The position numbers were made by a program, and so were the translations under genes. The notes beneath the pieces are model-generated. The model was not told where the DNA came from. It saw nothing but the letters and a program-made list of their open reading frames with translations, and did not search any database. This document shows positions 54,249-62,131 of a stretch of DNA of 64,000 nucleotides, in pieces (position 1 is the first letter of the stretch; each line of letters opens with the position of its first letter). The stretch is from an uncultured Clostridia bacterium (GTDB lineage Bacteria; Bacillota; Clostridia; Oscillospirales; Acutalibacteraceae), in the NCBI GenBank assembly GCA_904399395.1, contig CAJFPJ010000046.1:41382-105381 (forward strand), in the 5' to 3' direction.

Positions 54249-55058
54249 ATGGAAAAAATGGATACAGCGGCGGCGCAGGAAGCCCTGCACATTTTCGATT
54301 CCCACGCCCATTACGACAGCGGGCAGTTTCAGGAGGATCTGCATACACTTCTTCCTTCTCTCTTCCAAAAGGGAGTATGCGGCATTATGAACTGCGGTAC
54401 GGATCTTCCCTCCTCCCGCTTTACCGCAGATCTCTGCAGCCAGTATGCTCCCATATACGGCGCGGCGGGCATTCACCCGGAATGCGCGGGAAACCTGCCA
54501 AAGAATTGGGAACAGGAGTTGGAGGAAATCCTTCGTCTGCCCAAAATGGTGGCCGTGGGGGAAATCGGCCTGGATTATCATTGGGAGGACAATCCAGGAA
54601 GAGAAGTGCAGAAAGAGGTTTTTGCCGCCCAGCTGCGGCTTGCAAACCGTCTTGGCCTGCCGGTGATCGTCCACGACAGGGACGCACACGGGGACACTAT
54701 GGAGCTTCTCCGGCAGTACCGGCCAAAGGGGGTGGTGCACTGCTTTTCCGGCAGCGTGGAAATGATGCGGGAAGCAGTGCAGTTGGGGCTTTATATCGGC
54801 CTTGGGGGCGCTGTGACCTTCAAAAACGCCCGGGTGCCTGTGCAGGTGGCGGCAGAGATTCCTCTGGATCGTCTTCTCACAGAAACGGACTGCCCTTATA
54901 TGGCGCCTGTCCCCTTCCGGGGAAAGCGATGCGATTCTTCTATGATCGCCTATTCTGCCGGGAAAATTGCAGAAATCAAAGGCATCCCTCTGCGGGAGGT
55001 GCTGGAAGCAGGCAAGAGAAACGCAGAAAAGCTTTTTTCTCTGCCTTCTGCTCCCTGA
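54249..55058 (+). CDS. tatD: TatD-family metal-dependent DNase/hydrolase
   Basis: 269 residues. Metal ligands: the HxH in FDSHAHYDS, Glu in AVGEIGLDYHW, His in PVIVHDRDAH, His in VVHCFSGS and Asp in LLTETDCPYMAP. TatD proteins are 3'-5' exonucleases/DNases involved in DNA repair or fragment clearance. Length and motifs are normal. It lies 115 bases after the nucleotidyltransferase gene and 165 before the PurF-like gene. Confidence 0.95.
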   Translation: MEKMDTAAAQEALHIFDSHAHYDSGQFQEDLHTLLPSLFQKGVCGIMNCGTDLPSSRFTADLCSQYAPIYGAAGIHPECAGNLPKNWEQELEEILRLPKMVAVGEIGLDYHWEDNPGREVQKEVFAAQLRLANRLGLPVIVHDRDAHGDTMELLRQYRPKGVVHCFSGSVEMMREAVQLGLYIGLGGAVTFKNARVPVQVAAEIPLDRLLTETDCPYMAPVPFRGKRCDSSMIAYSAGKIAEIKGIPLREVLEAGKRNAEKLFSLPSAP

Positions 55059-55223
55059 GCCGGCATTGAGGCATTTTCTCTCACATATAGGGCCGAAAAA
55101 GATTGGCCTGATAAATGGTAGCGCTTTTTCTATATTTTGTTTCATTCGGGAAGCAGCAGCATCTGGGATTTCCCTTTGCTGCACTTCGTTCACCATATTC
55201 TATTTTCAGTCTGGAGGAACACT

Positions 55224-56630
55224 ATGGGCGGATTTTTTGGAGTAGCATCAAAGGAAGACTGCGTATTTGACTTGTTTTTCGGAACGGACTACCATTCCCA
55301 TCTGGGCACGCGGCGGGCCGGCATGGCGGTTTACGACGCGGAAAGAGGCTTCGACCGTTCTATTCACAACATCGAAAACGCGCCCTTCCGCACCAAATTT
55401 GATAAGGACGTCAGCGAGATGAAGGGATATCTGGGAATCGGCTGCATATCCGATTATGAACCCCAGCCTCTGATTGTCCGTTCTCACCATGGAACCTATG
55501 CCATCTCCACCGTTGGAAAGATCAACAACACAGATGAACTTGTGAAAGATATTTTCAAAACAGGCCAGACCCACTTTCTGGAAATGAGCGGCGGCGATAT
55601 AAACGCCACAGAGTTGGTGGCCGCTATTATCAACCAGAAGGATAATCTGATCGAGGGCATCCAATATGCACAGGAGGTCATAGACGGCTCTATGACTATC
55701 CTGCTCATGACCCAGCGAGGCATCTATGCTGCTCGGGACAAGCTTGGGCGCACCCCCGTCTGCATCGGAAAAAAAGAAGAAGCTTACTGCGCCTCTTTTG
55801 AGAGCTTCGCTTATTTGAACCTGGGCTACACCGAGGAACGGGAGCTGGGGCCCGGCGAAATCGTGGTCATGACGCCGGAGGGGATCCGCACGCTGGTAAA
55901 GCCCGGGAAGGATATGAAAATCTGCACCTTCCTCTGGATCTACTATGGCTATCCGTCTTCCTCCTATGAGGGGATCAGCGTGGAGAAAATGCGTTACAAC
56001 TGCGGCGCCATGCTGGCAAAGAGAGATGATGCCCAACCGGATATCGTGGCCGGTGTCCCCGATTCCGGCACCGCCCACGCCATCGGCTACGCCAACGAAT
56101 CCGGCATTCCTTTCTCGCGGCCCTTTATCAAGTATACTCCCACCTGGCCCCGTTCCTTTATGCCCACAATCCAGAGCAAACGGAATCTGATCGCCAAAAT
56201 GAAGCTCATCCCTGTGCACGACCTGATCCAGGGGAGAAGCCTTCTTCTTATCGACGACTCCATCGTCCGGGGAACACAGCTGCGGGAAACCACAGAATTT
56301 CTCTATCAGAGCGGCGCCAAAGAGGTGTACATCCGCCCCGCCTGCCCGCCTCTTCTCTACGGCTGTAAATATCTGAACTTCTCCCGTTCCAGCTCGGAAA
56401 TGGATCTCATCACCCGCCGGGTTATCCGGGAAATTGAAGGGGAAAACCCGAATGTAGATCTTACCCCTTATGCCGACCCGGACACACCGGAATACAAGGA
56501 GATGTTGCGCCGCATTGGGGAAAAGCTGAATTTTACCACTCTGCGCTACCACAGGCTGGACGATATGATCGAATCCGTAGGCATCGAACGCGAAAAGCTC
56601 TGCACCTATTGCTGGGATGGAAAGGAATAA
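55224..56630 (+). CDS. PurF paralogue (amidophosphoribosyltransferase-like) without N-terminal cysteine
   Basis: 468 residues from ATG 55224 (TGGAGG upstream). The fold is that of PurF: an N-terminal Ntn domain (GTDYHSHLGTRRAGMAV, SRSIHNIEN-like region) and a PRPP-binding phosphoribosyltransferase domain (VPDSGTAHAIGYA, LLLIDDSIVRGTQLRETTEFL, PPLLYGCKY). In true PurF the processed protein begins with Cys, the glutaminase nucleophile; here it reads MGGFFGVAS, with no Cys until position 13. The glutaminase half should therefore be inactive or different. Ammonia-dependent or regulatory activity is inferred. No other pur gene nearby. Confidence 0.85.
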   Translation: MGGFFGVASKEDCVFDLFFGTDYHSHLGTRRAGMAVYDAERGFDRSIHNIENAPFRTKFDKDVSEMKGYLGIGCISDYEPQPLIVRSHHGTYAISTVGKINNTDELVKDIFKTGQTHFLEMSGGDINATELVAAIINQKDNLIEGIQYAQEVIDGSMTILLMTQRGIYAARDKLGRTPVCIGKKEEAYCASFESFAYLNLGYTEERELGPGEIVVMTPEGIRTLVKPGKDMKICTFLWIYYGYPSSSYEGISVEKMRYNCGAMLAKRDDAQPDIVAGVPDSGTAHAIGYANESGIPFSRPFIKYTPTWPRSFMPTIQSKRNLIAKMKLIPVHDLIQGRSLLLIDDSIVRGTQLRETTEFLYQSGAKEVYIRPACPPLLYGCKYLNFSRSSSEMDLITRRVIREIEGENPNVDLTPYADPDTPEYKEMLRRIGEKLNFTTLRYHRLDDMIESVGIEREKLCTYCWDGKE

Positions 56631-56676
56631 GGGAAGCTTCCTTTTCTCCCGATATGCCTAAAAGGGTTGTTGCCTC

Positions 56677-56705
56677 TTGCAAAATTCCATTTCCCGTGCT
56701 ATAGT
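56677..56705 (+). promoter_or_regulatory. Promoter of the ABC-F leader
   Basis: -35 TTGCAA (56677-56682), 17-base spacer, extended -10 TGCTATAGT (-10 at 56700-56705). Start near 56712, about 455 bases before the ABC-F gene. Confidence 0.7.
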
Positions 56706-56711
56706 GAAAGA

Positions 56712-57166
56712 AAACGGCAGAGGAGAGTGTGACAAAAAGACTCTGGAAGACCACTCGTAATGGATTTTCAAGAAGCGTGTCTGCATGTCTTCCTGCTTGA
56801 ATTCCGAGAAAGGGAAAAGGTTGAAAAACATATGATTCTTCGCTGACTTCAACACAAAACAAATCAGGCGCCAAATCCGCTGCGCAACAGGACGCATAGC
56901 GGAAGGTATGCCTGCGTTTTGTGCTGGAGTTGGCGATTTTTTGCTTAAGAGTGGGAACAGGCTGTGATTTCCCTGTATTTCCGGTTATACATCCCAGAAA
57001 AGCCCCGTTTTCCGGGCATTTTCAGGCGGCTTCTGCCAGCCCTTAGGGGCAGCTATCCACAGCAGGCAGATTCTGCCCCTAGAGCCGATCTCTCTTTTGC
57101 AAAGTAAAAGCCTTCCGGCACAAAACGAGTCACGCTTCGATTTCGTTTTGACGGGAGGCTGTTTTT
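56712..57166 (+). promoter_or_regulatory. Transcription-attenuation leader of the ABC-F gene
   Basis: The leader contains a short peptide frame (56760-56846), then four segments in the order 1-2-1'-2': CACAAAAC (56853-56860), CGCCAA (56869-56874), GTTTTGTG (56916-56923), TTGGCG (56930-56935) followed by TTTTTT (56937-56942). 1:1' (helped by AGGC/GCCT) and 2:2' (helped by TCC/GGA) cannot both form, so they read as antiterminator and terminator. A third stem (TCCGCTGCG with CGCATAGCGGA) lies between. Further hairpins stand at 57044-57081 (TAGGGGCAG / CTGCCCCTA) and 57121-57150 (CAAAACGA / TCGTTTTG), the last just before the ribosome site. Confidence 0.65.
56760..56846 (+). CDS. Candidate leader peptide upstream of ABC-F
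   Basis: 28-codon frame MDFQEACLHVFLLEFREREK followed by eight more residues; its stop is seven bases before antiterminator strand 1. The ribosome site is poor (GGAAG 11 bases upstream). An alternative 23-codon frame begins with GTG at 56729 behind GAGGAG. Either could couple ribosome stalling by a drug to the choice of RNA fold. Confidence 0.4.
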   Translation: MDFQEACLHVFLLEFREREKVEKHMILR

Positions 57167-58822
57167 ATGGCAAAAATACTGCTTCGGGCAGAGCATTTGA
57201 AAAAATCCTATGGGGGAAAAACCATTCTGGAAATTCCCGAGCTATGCGTATATGAAGGGGACCGTATTGGGCTTGTGGGAGCCAACGGCAGCGGTAAAAC
57301 CACTCTGCTGCAAATTCTGGCAGGCTGCCTGGAGCCCGATGAAGGCGCTGTGGAGCGTTTTTCCTCCACCGCCTATCTGCGGCAACTGGGCGGGCCGGAG
57401 GAAGAGCAGGAGGAACCCCTGAACGAATGGAGGACAAAAGGTCTCCACAGCGGCGGTGAAAAAACCAGGCAGCGGATTTCCGGCGCACTGGGAAAAAAGG
57501 CCGCCCTTCTCCTGGCGGATGAACCCACTGCCAACCTGGATGAAGACGGGGTGCACCTGCTCATGAAACGTCTCTCCGCCGTAAAAACCTTTCTGCTGGT
57601 GAGCCACGACCGAGCCGTATTGGATCGCCTATGCCGGCACATTTTCGAGCTGCAGGAAGGGATTCTCACCGTCTATGAAGGAAATTTCAGCAGCTACAAG
57701 CAGCAGAAAGAGGAGAAGCGCCGCCGGCAGCAACAGGAATACGAGCGGTATACGGAAGAAAAGCGGAGGCTGGAACGTATCTTTGAGGATAAGCAGCGCC
57801 GGGCCTCCGCGGTGGCCCGCCCCTCGGGAAGTATGAGTCCCCGGGAAGCCCACCTGCGGGATTTTCTCTCCGCCCATCGATCCACCGACACGACCCAGCG
57901 GGCCATCGCCCGCTCGGCCCAAAATGTGAAAAAGCGCATCGACCATTTAGAGGTAAAGGAAAAACCCCGGGAACCTCTCTCCGCCCGGTTTGATTTTTCC
58001 CTGACAAAACCGCCCGTCAGCCGTATCGCCATAGAAGGGCAGGATATCTCCTTCTCCTATTCCGGCGGCCCTCTTCTTCTCAGCCATGTCTCCTTCCAGA
58101 TCCCCACCGGCAGACGCACCCAGCTATGGGGCCGGAATAGTTCAGGAAAAACCACCCTTTTGAATCAGATTGCCGCCTCAGAGAAAAAGCTGCAAAATAG
58201 AGAGACCGGACGGATCCGGCTGGCCCCCGGGGTGAAGCTGGGATATTTCTTTCAGGATTTTACCAATCTGCAGGCAGAAAAAACCGTCTTAGAAAATGCC
58301 ATGGAGGGGGCCGTTCAAAGGGAAGAGACCGTCCGCAGTCTGCTGGCCCGGCTGCTGTTTCGCGGGGATGAACTCCGCAAGCCTGCAGGTGTTCTCAGCG
58401 GCGGGGAGCGGATCCGCCTGGGCTTTGCCAAGCTTTTCGCCTCTGACGCCAACGTTCTTTTGCTGGATGAGCCCACCAATTATTTGGATCTTCCCTCTAT
58501 TGAGGCTCTGCAGTCCATGCTCACAGAATATGAGGGAACGGTACTCTTTGTCTCCCACGACAGAGCCTTTTCGGATGCCCTGGCACAAAATCTTCTGCGG
58601 CTGGAAAAGGGAAATCTTTCTGCATTTGAGGGAAATCTCACAGAATATGAGGCCTGGGAACGGGAACGGCACAGCCGGAAAACTGGCGATGAAAAGCGGA
58701 TTTTGGAGCTTCGGATTGCAGAAATTACCGGCAGGCTGGCGGCCAAAGGTCTTCCTCCCGAAGAAAAGGAAAAGCTCGAAAAAGAATACTTCGGGCTGGC
58801 CGCGAAACTGCGGCAGATCTAA
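57167..58822 (+). CDS. ABC-F ribosomal protection protein (Vga/VmlR/CplR-like)
   Basis: 551 residues, two ABC domains and no membrane part. Domain 1: Walker A GANGSGKTT (about 38-46), signature LHSGGEKTR, LLADEPTANLD. A linker with coiled arms at about residues 180-265 is rich in Arg, Glu and Gln. Domain 2: GRNSSGKTT, LSGGERIRLGFAKL, LLLDEPTNYLD, SHDRAF. The shortened first domain and linker fit antibiotic-resistance ABC-F proteins that eject lincosamides, streptogramin A and pleuromutilins from the ribosome. The attenuator-type leader supports drug induction. The exact class is not certain. GGGAGG lies before the ATG. Confidence 0.85.
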   Translation: MAKILLRAEHLKKSYGGKTILEIPELCVYEGDRIGLVGANGSGKTTLLQILAGCLEPDEGAVERFSSTAYLRQLGGPEEEQEEPLNEWRTKGLHSGGEKTRQRISGALGKKAALLLADEPTANLDEDGVHLLMKRLSAVKTFLLVSHDRAVLDRLCRHIFELQEGILTVYEGNFSSYKQQKEEKRRRQQQEYERYTEEKRRLERIFEDKQRRASAVARPSGSMSPREAHLRDFLSAHRSTDTTQRAIARSAQNVKKRIDHLEVKEKPREPLSARFDFSLTKPPVSRIAIEGQDISFSYSGGPLLLSHVSFQIPTGRRTQLWGRNSSGKTTLLNQIAASEKKLQNRETGRIRLAPGVKLGYFFQDFTNLQAEKTVLENAMEGAVQREETVRSLLARLLFRGDELRKPAGVLSGGERIRLGFAKLFASDANVLLLDEPTNYLDLPSIEALQSMLTEYEGTVLFVSHDRAFSDALAQNLLRLEKGNLSAFEGNLTEYEAWERERHSRKTGDEKRILELRIAEITGRLAAKGLPPEEKEKLEKEYFGLAAKLRQI

Positions 58823-58975
58823 GCCACAGGGAAAAATCCGCGGAAAAAGGAACCTTCCATATGAGGCAAACTGGGGAGGTTCCATGCTTCTCCTTTGGCC
58901 CACTGAAATATGGGATTCTCTTTACACAGCACCATACCGGTCCTTCTGCAGCCAACCATCAAATAGCTGATAACC

Positions 58976-59010
58976 CATTGACCCCGCCGGTATCTCCGGC
59001 GGGGTCAATG
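58976..59010. terminator. Shared hairpin between ABC-F and MFS genes
   Basis: Perfect 15-base stem CATTGACCCCGCCGG with its complement and a five-base loop, midway between two convergent genes. No U-tract on either side. Confidence 0.6.
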
Positions 59011-59077
59011 CACTTCAAAGATTCTTCCAAAAAAACTCTATATACTATCCCTGTATTTCTGTCTCTGCTCCCGTTCC

Positions 59078-60466
59078 TCATTGGCCCCCGGGAGCACTTT
59101 CCTCTTCCGTATTCTCCGGAAACCGGTTCAGAGATTGAAACTCTTTAGAGCAGAGGCATAGAAAGGACGACACACTCCCCAAAAGGCCCGTGATCAGAAA
59201 CAGCACTGCCATGCCGGATCCGCTGCCTGTTCCCACCAGAAGAGATAAAAATTCCTGCAGAGGGGAAGGCGAAGCCATCAGAGGCTCAAATACCCGGTCG
59301 GATAAAGCCCCACCCAGCGCCAGGCCAATGGGGATCGTGGCGTATTGGAGAGTATCCCGGGCAGCAAACACCCGCCCCTGCATGGAAACAGGCACATGCC
59401 TGCGCATGATGGTAGTGAGGTTGGCATTCAGAAACGGCAGGGGGATTTCACCCAAAAAGCCCGCCAGCACCCATACCCACGGAACACGTCCCACAGCCCA
59501 GGGGAAATTGCAGAGTATAAAGGAAAGGCCGCAAGCAGCAAAAATCACTCCGGTCCTGTTTTTAGGGGCTGGGAGAGCCGTCACCAGCAAACTTCCGGTC
59601 AAGGTCCCCGCGCCTATGGCTGAGGAAACCGCCCCTAAAGCAGCCTGGTTATTTCCGGTGCGGGAAAGCACCATAGCAGAAAGGATGCTTCCTTCCCCAG
59701 TGGATGACGCCAAAAGATTGATAAAGGAAAAAAACAGGATCATCTTCAAAAGAGCCCTGTGTTCCCACAGATATCCTATGCCGGTAGTGAGCTCCTTGAA
59801 AAATCCTCCGCTCTCCTCTTCCATTTTCTCTGCCGGGCAGGGGATCCGTATGCGAAGCAGCAGCGTGAGAAAGGCCGCCCCAAAGGTCAGAAGATCCAGC
59901 AGAAAGACCGTCTCTATGGAAGAGAAAGCGAGCACCGCAGATGCGCAGGCAGGAGCCAGAATATTTACTACGGAACCCGATAGGGCCTGCAGCCCCGCGG
60001 CCTTTGTGTAGCTTTCCTTCGGCGTCAACAGAGAGACCGCTACATAGGAAGCCGGATTTTGAAAAGCATTCATAAGGCTGATCAGCAGATTCACCACATA
60101 CAGGTGCCACAGCTCCAGCCCGCCTGAGACATACAGAATGTATACAGCGCCAGTGCCGCCGGCCGCCGTAAGATCGCTTATGAGCATGATTTTCCGCTTA
60201 TCCCATCTGTCTGCCAGCGCGCCTGCCGCAAAGCAGAAAAAAACGGAAGGAAGATAGGAACACACAGAAAGCCACGCGATACTGGAGGCTGTCCCCTCCT
60301 GCTCATACGCCCATAGAAGCAGTACGAAGGTCGTCATAGCGCTGCCCAAAGAAGAAATCGATTGGGTTCCCCACAGAATCAGGAAATCTCCCATTCCCCG
60401 GGCGCTTTTCCTCTTATCTGTGGAACCGAACCGATTCTTTCCGTTCATATGTATATTTTGTTTCAT
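59078..60466 (-). CDS. MFS efflux transporter (Mef-like)
   Basis: About 462 residues from ATG 60466 (AAGGAG seven bases upstream). Twelve membrane segments are visible. The motif between segments 2 and 3, AGALADRWDKRKIMLISD, and the N-terminal FLILWGTQSISSLGSAMTTFVLLLWAYEQ match the MFS_3 group that includes macrolide exporters of the Mef type. Substrate is not proven. It is convergent with the ABC-F gene and carries its own leader with a peptide frame and alternative stems, so both may be drug-inducible. Confidence 0.88.
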   Translation of the reverse strand: MKQNIHMNGKNRFGSTDKRKSARGMGDFLILWGTQSISSLGSAMTTFVLLLWAYEQEGTASSIAWLSVCSYLPSVFFCFAAGALADRWDKRKIMLISDLTAAGGTGAVYILYVSGGLELWHLYVVNLLISLMNAFQNPASYVAVSLLTPKESYTKAAGLQALSGSVVNILAPACASAVLAFSSIETVFLLDLLTFGAAFLTLLLRIRIPCPAEKMEEESGGFFKELTTGIGYLWEHRALLKMILFFSFINLLASSTGEGSILSAMVLSRTGNNQAALGAVSSAIGAGTLTGSLLVTALPAPKNRTGVIFAACGLSFILCNFPWAVGRVPWVWVLAGFLGEIPLPFLNANLTTIMRRHVPVSMQGRVFAARDTLQYATIPIGLALGGALSDRVFEPLMASPSPLQEFLSLLVGTGSGSGMAVLFLITGLLGSVSSFLCLCSKEFQSLNRFPENTEEESAPGGQ

Positions 60467-60525
60467 GACTTTGCTCCTTTTTCGCATTTTGGTAAACTAA
60501 AACCGCAAAAAGTGCAAAGTCCAAC

Positions 60526-60604
60526 CGGGCGGCTGTTCCTCCAGCCTGAAAAGCCGAAGGGATCCGCTCCGTGCAGTCCGCCCGAATCAGACTATGCACG
60601 GAGC
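60526..60604 (-). promoter_or_regulatory. Alternative-stem leader of the MFS gene
   Basis: Minus-strand order A-B-A'-B': GCTCCGTGCA (60604-60595), CGGGCGG (60584-60578), TGCACGGAGC (60575-60566), CCGCCCG (60532-60526). A:A' (10 bp) and B:B' (7 bp) exclude each other. A overlaps the last codons of the leader peptide. A further hairpin AGGCTGGAGGAACAGCC (60530-60546) competes with B'. The T stretch after B' is weak, so control of translation or mRNA stability is as likely as termination. Confidence 0.5.
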
Positions 60605-60655
60605 ATGCACAATGCAGAGGAGCTCAGATTGCAGCAGCTGCAGGATGTTCCTCAT
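60587..60655 (-). CDS. Candidate leader peptide of the MFS gene
   Basis: 22-codon frame (MRNILQLLQSELLCIVHAPC, then IV) with AGGGGGG six bases upstream of the ATG at 60655; an ATG two codons earlier is also in frame. Its 3' end forms one arm of a 10-bp hairpin, as in Erm-type translational attenuators. Confidence 0.45.
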   Translation of the reverse strand: MRNILQLLQSELLCIVHAPCIV

Positions 60656-60742
60656 TCCCATCCCCCCTTTCTTTTAGATAGAAAATTAGAATAAGAACCA
60701 TAAGGCACTTGTTCGTCAAACCTTCCCGTCCGGTTTTTCAGC

Positions 60743-61246
60743 CTAATCATTTTTATACCAAATGTCCATTTCCTCCCGGCTGGGAATATCATCCGGATCC
60801 AAAAATTTCTGCAGAAGGTTTTCATCCACCGGATATACGTCGGGCTCCCCTTTTAGCGCCTGTTGATTCCTCATTTCAATATTTCGTTTCCAGGCTTCTT
60901 CTGAAACATCCACATAATGCCACTGAGGTGTGATGCCATGAGCCGCATAAAAAGAGCTTGCCTCTTCCCGAAGCTCTCTCTGCCAGAAACCGCCTTCAAG
61001 AATCACAGAGATCCCCGTTTCATAGATTTCAAGGGATTTTCTGTAGATATATTCCATCACCTTATGCAGCACTGCCTCGTGATTTTCCCCTAAAAAAGGA
61101 TCAAACAAGGAAAGCATGATCTCGTCGCTATTGAGGCGGACTGCCCTTTTCTCTTTCATCAACTTTTTCGCATATGTGGTCTTCCCGGCGCAGATCTTTC
61201 CGCAGATCAGAATCATCTCCGCCTTATGTATACCCGCGGCGTTCAC
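60743..61246 (-). CDS. P-loop kinase-like ATPase (AAA_33 type)
   Basis: 167 residues from a GTG that overlaps the upstream phosphatase stop by four bases (GTGA), with GGAGGG upstream. Walker A GKICAGKTTYAKKL at about 16-29; RLNSDEIMLSLFD follows like the substrate-binding loop of small kinases; ILEGGFWQRELREE and YVDVSEEAWKRNIEMRN form the lid region. This group includes zeta-toxin-like and shikimate-kinase-like enzymes that phosphorylate small molecules. Coupled to the tyrosine phosphatase gene; substrate unknown. Confidence 0.8.
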   Translation of the reverse strand: MNAAGIHKAEMILICGKICAGKTTYAKKLMKEKRAVRLNSDEIMLSLFDPFLGENHEAVLHKVMEYIYRKSLEIYETGISVILEGGFWQRELREEASSFYAAHGITPQWHYVDVSEEAWKRNIEMRNQQALKGEPDVYPVDENLLQKFLDPDDIPSREEMDIWYKND

Positions 61247-61707
61247 TTGTTCCCTCCTGAAATAAGAAGCCGAAGCAGCGCCTGGCAGCCCTCCCGGATA
61301 TCCTCATAGGCCCGGTCAAAATCTCCTGTATACCAGGGGTCGTCCACATCCCGCGGCTGGGCGGTAAAATCCAGCAGGCGGGAAATTTTTCCCTCCGGAT
61401 CCTCTCCCAGAATGCGCCGCATACCCCGAATATTATACGTATCCATGCCGATTATGTACGTATAGATCATATAGTCCTCAGCGGTAAGCTGAACAGCGCC
61501 TCTTTTAGCAAAGGGGATTCCTTCCTCCCGCAACTTCCTCTGTGCAGGGGGATAAATGGGGTTTCCAATCTCTTCCCGGCTCACAGCCGCAGAGGCAGCG
61601 AAAAATTCCCCCTCCAGCCCCTTTTCTTTCACCATATGATTAAAAATCGCCTCTGCCATGGGCGAACGGCATATATTGCCGTGGCACACAAACAATATTT
61701 TTACCAT
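61243..61707 (-). CDS. Low-molecular-weight protein tyrosine phosphatase
   Basis: 154 residues. The P-loop CHGNICRS (C8, R14) at the N-terminus and the general acid in VDDPWYTGDFD near residues 118-128 are intact. Removes phosphate from tyrosines, in bacteria often on capsule kinases, or arsenate-like substrates. It forms a two-gene unit with the kinase-like protein and has a promoter at 61837-61866. No tyrosine kinase gene in the window. Confidence 0.93.
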   Translation of the reverse strand: MVKILFVCHGNICRSPMAEAIFNHMVKEKGLEGEFFAASAAVSREEIGNPIYPPAQRKLREEGIPFAKRGAVQLTAEDYMIYTYIIGMDTYNIRGMRRILGEDPEGKISRLLDFTAQPRDVDDPWYTGDFDRAYEDIREGCQALLRLLISGGNK

Positions 61708-61836
61708 GCTGATTCTATCCTTTCCTGCAGTGTATCCTTCATTCTCAACGCTGTTATATCGATGCCAGTAAAACGCTCTTGAGGGAGCTTACCTCTCAAT
61801 GCACAGAAGGCGCACCACCTCATATATCATGTATAG

Positions 61837-61866
61837 ATTATAACTTTTTCTTCCGACCATTGTCTA
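61837..61866 (-). promoter_or_regulatory. Promoter of the tyrosine phosphatase unit
   Basis: Minus-strand -35 TAGACA (plus 61861-61866), 18-base spacer, -10 TATAAT (61837-61842). Confidence 0.6.
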
Positions 61867-61976
61867 TAGGGCAGGGCACTTTCCCAAACAACAAAAAACT
61901 CTCTTCCGCAATACGCAACATCGCCGCCCCCTTTCTATCAAAGGAAAGTCTTCTCTCGCCCACATTCTGATTTTCC

Positions 61977-62018
61977 TGTGACTTAGTCACAGCAACCCTT
62001 TCTGCCTTCTGTTATACT
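61977..62018 (+). promoter_or_regulatory. CRP/FNR-type operator and promoter of the CoA-disulfide reductase gene
   Basis: Palindrome TGTGACT-T-AGTCACA (61977-61991) centred about 41 bases before the predicted start, with -10 TATACT at 62013-62018 and no usable -35. This is the placing of a class II activator site. The half-sites TGTGA/TCACA are those of CRP and some FNR-family proteins, but the gap is 5 and not 6 bases. Confidence 0.5.
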
Positions 62019-62131
62019 ATTCCTATACAAGATACGAAAATCCAGGTATTCCGGCCAGAATATCTTTTCGGGCCAGAGCCCTGCAATGTACGAATCCATA
62101 CAGGATATTAAAACGACATGGAGGAATTTGT

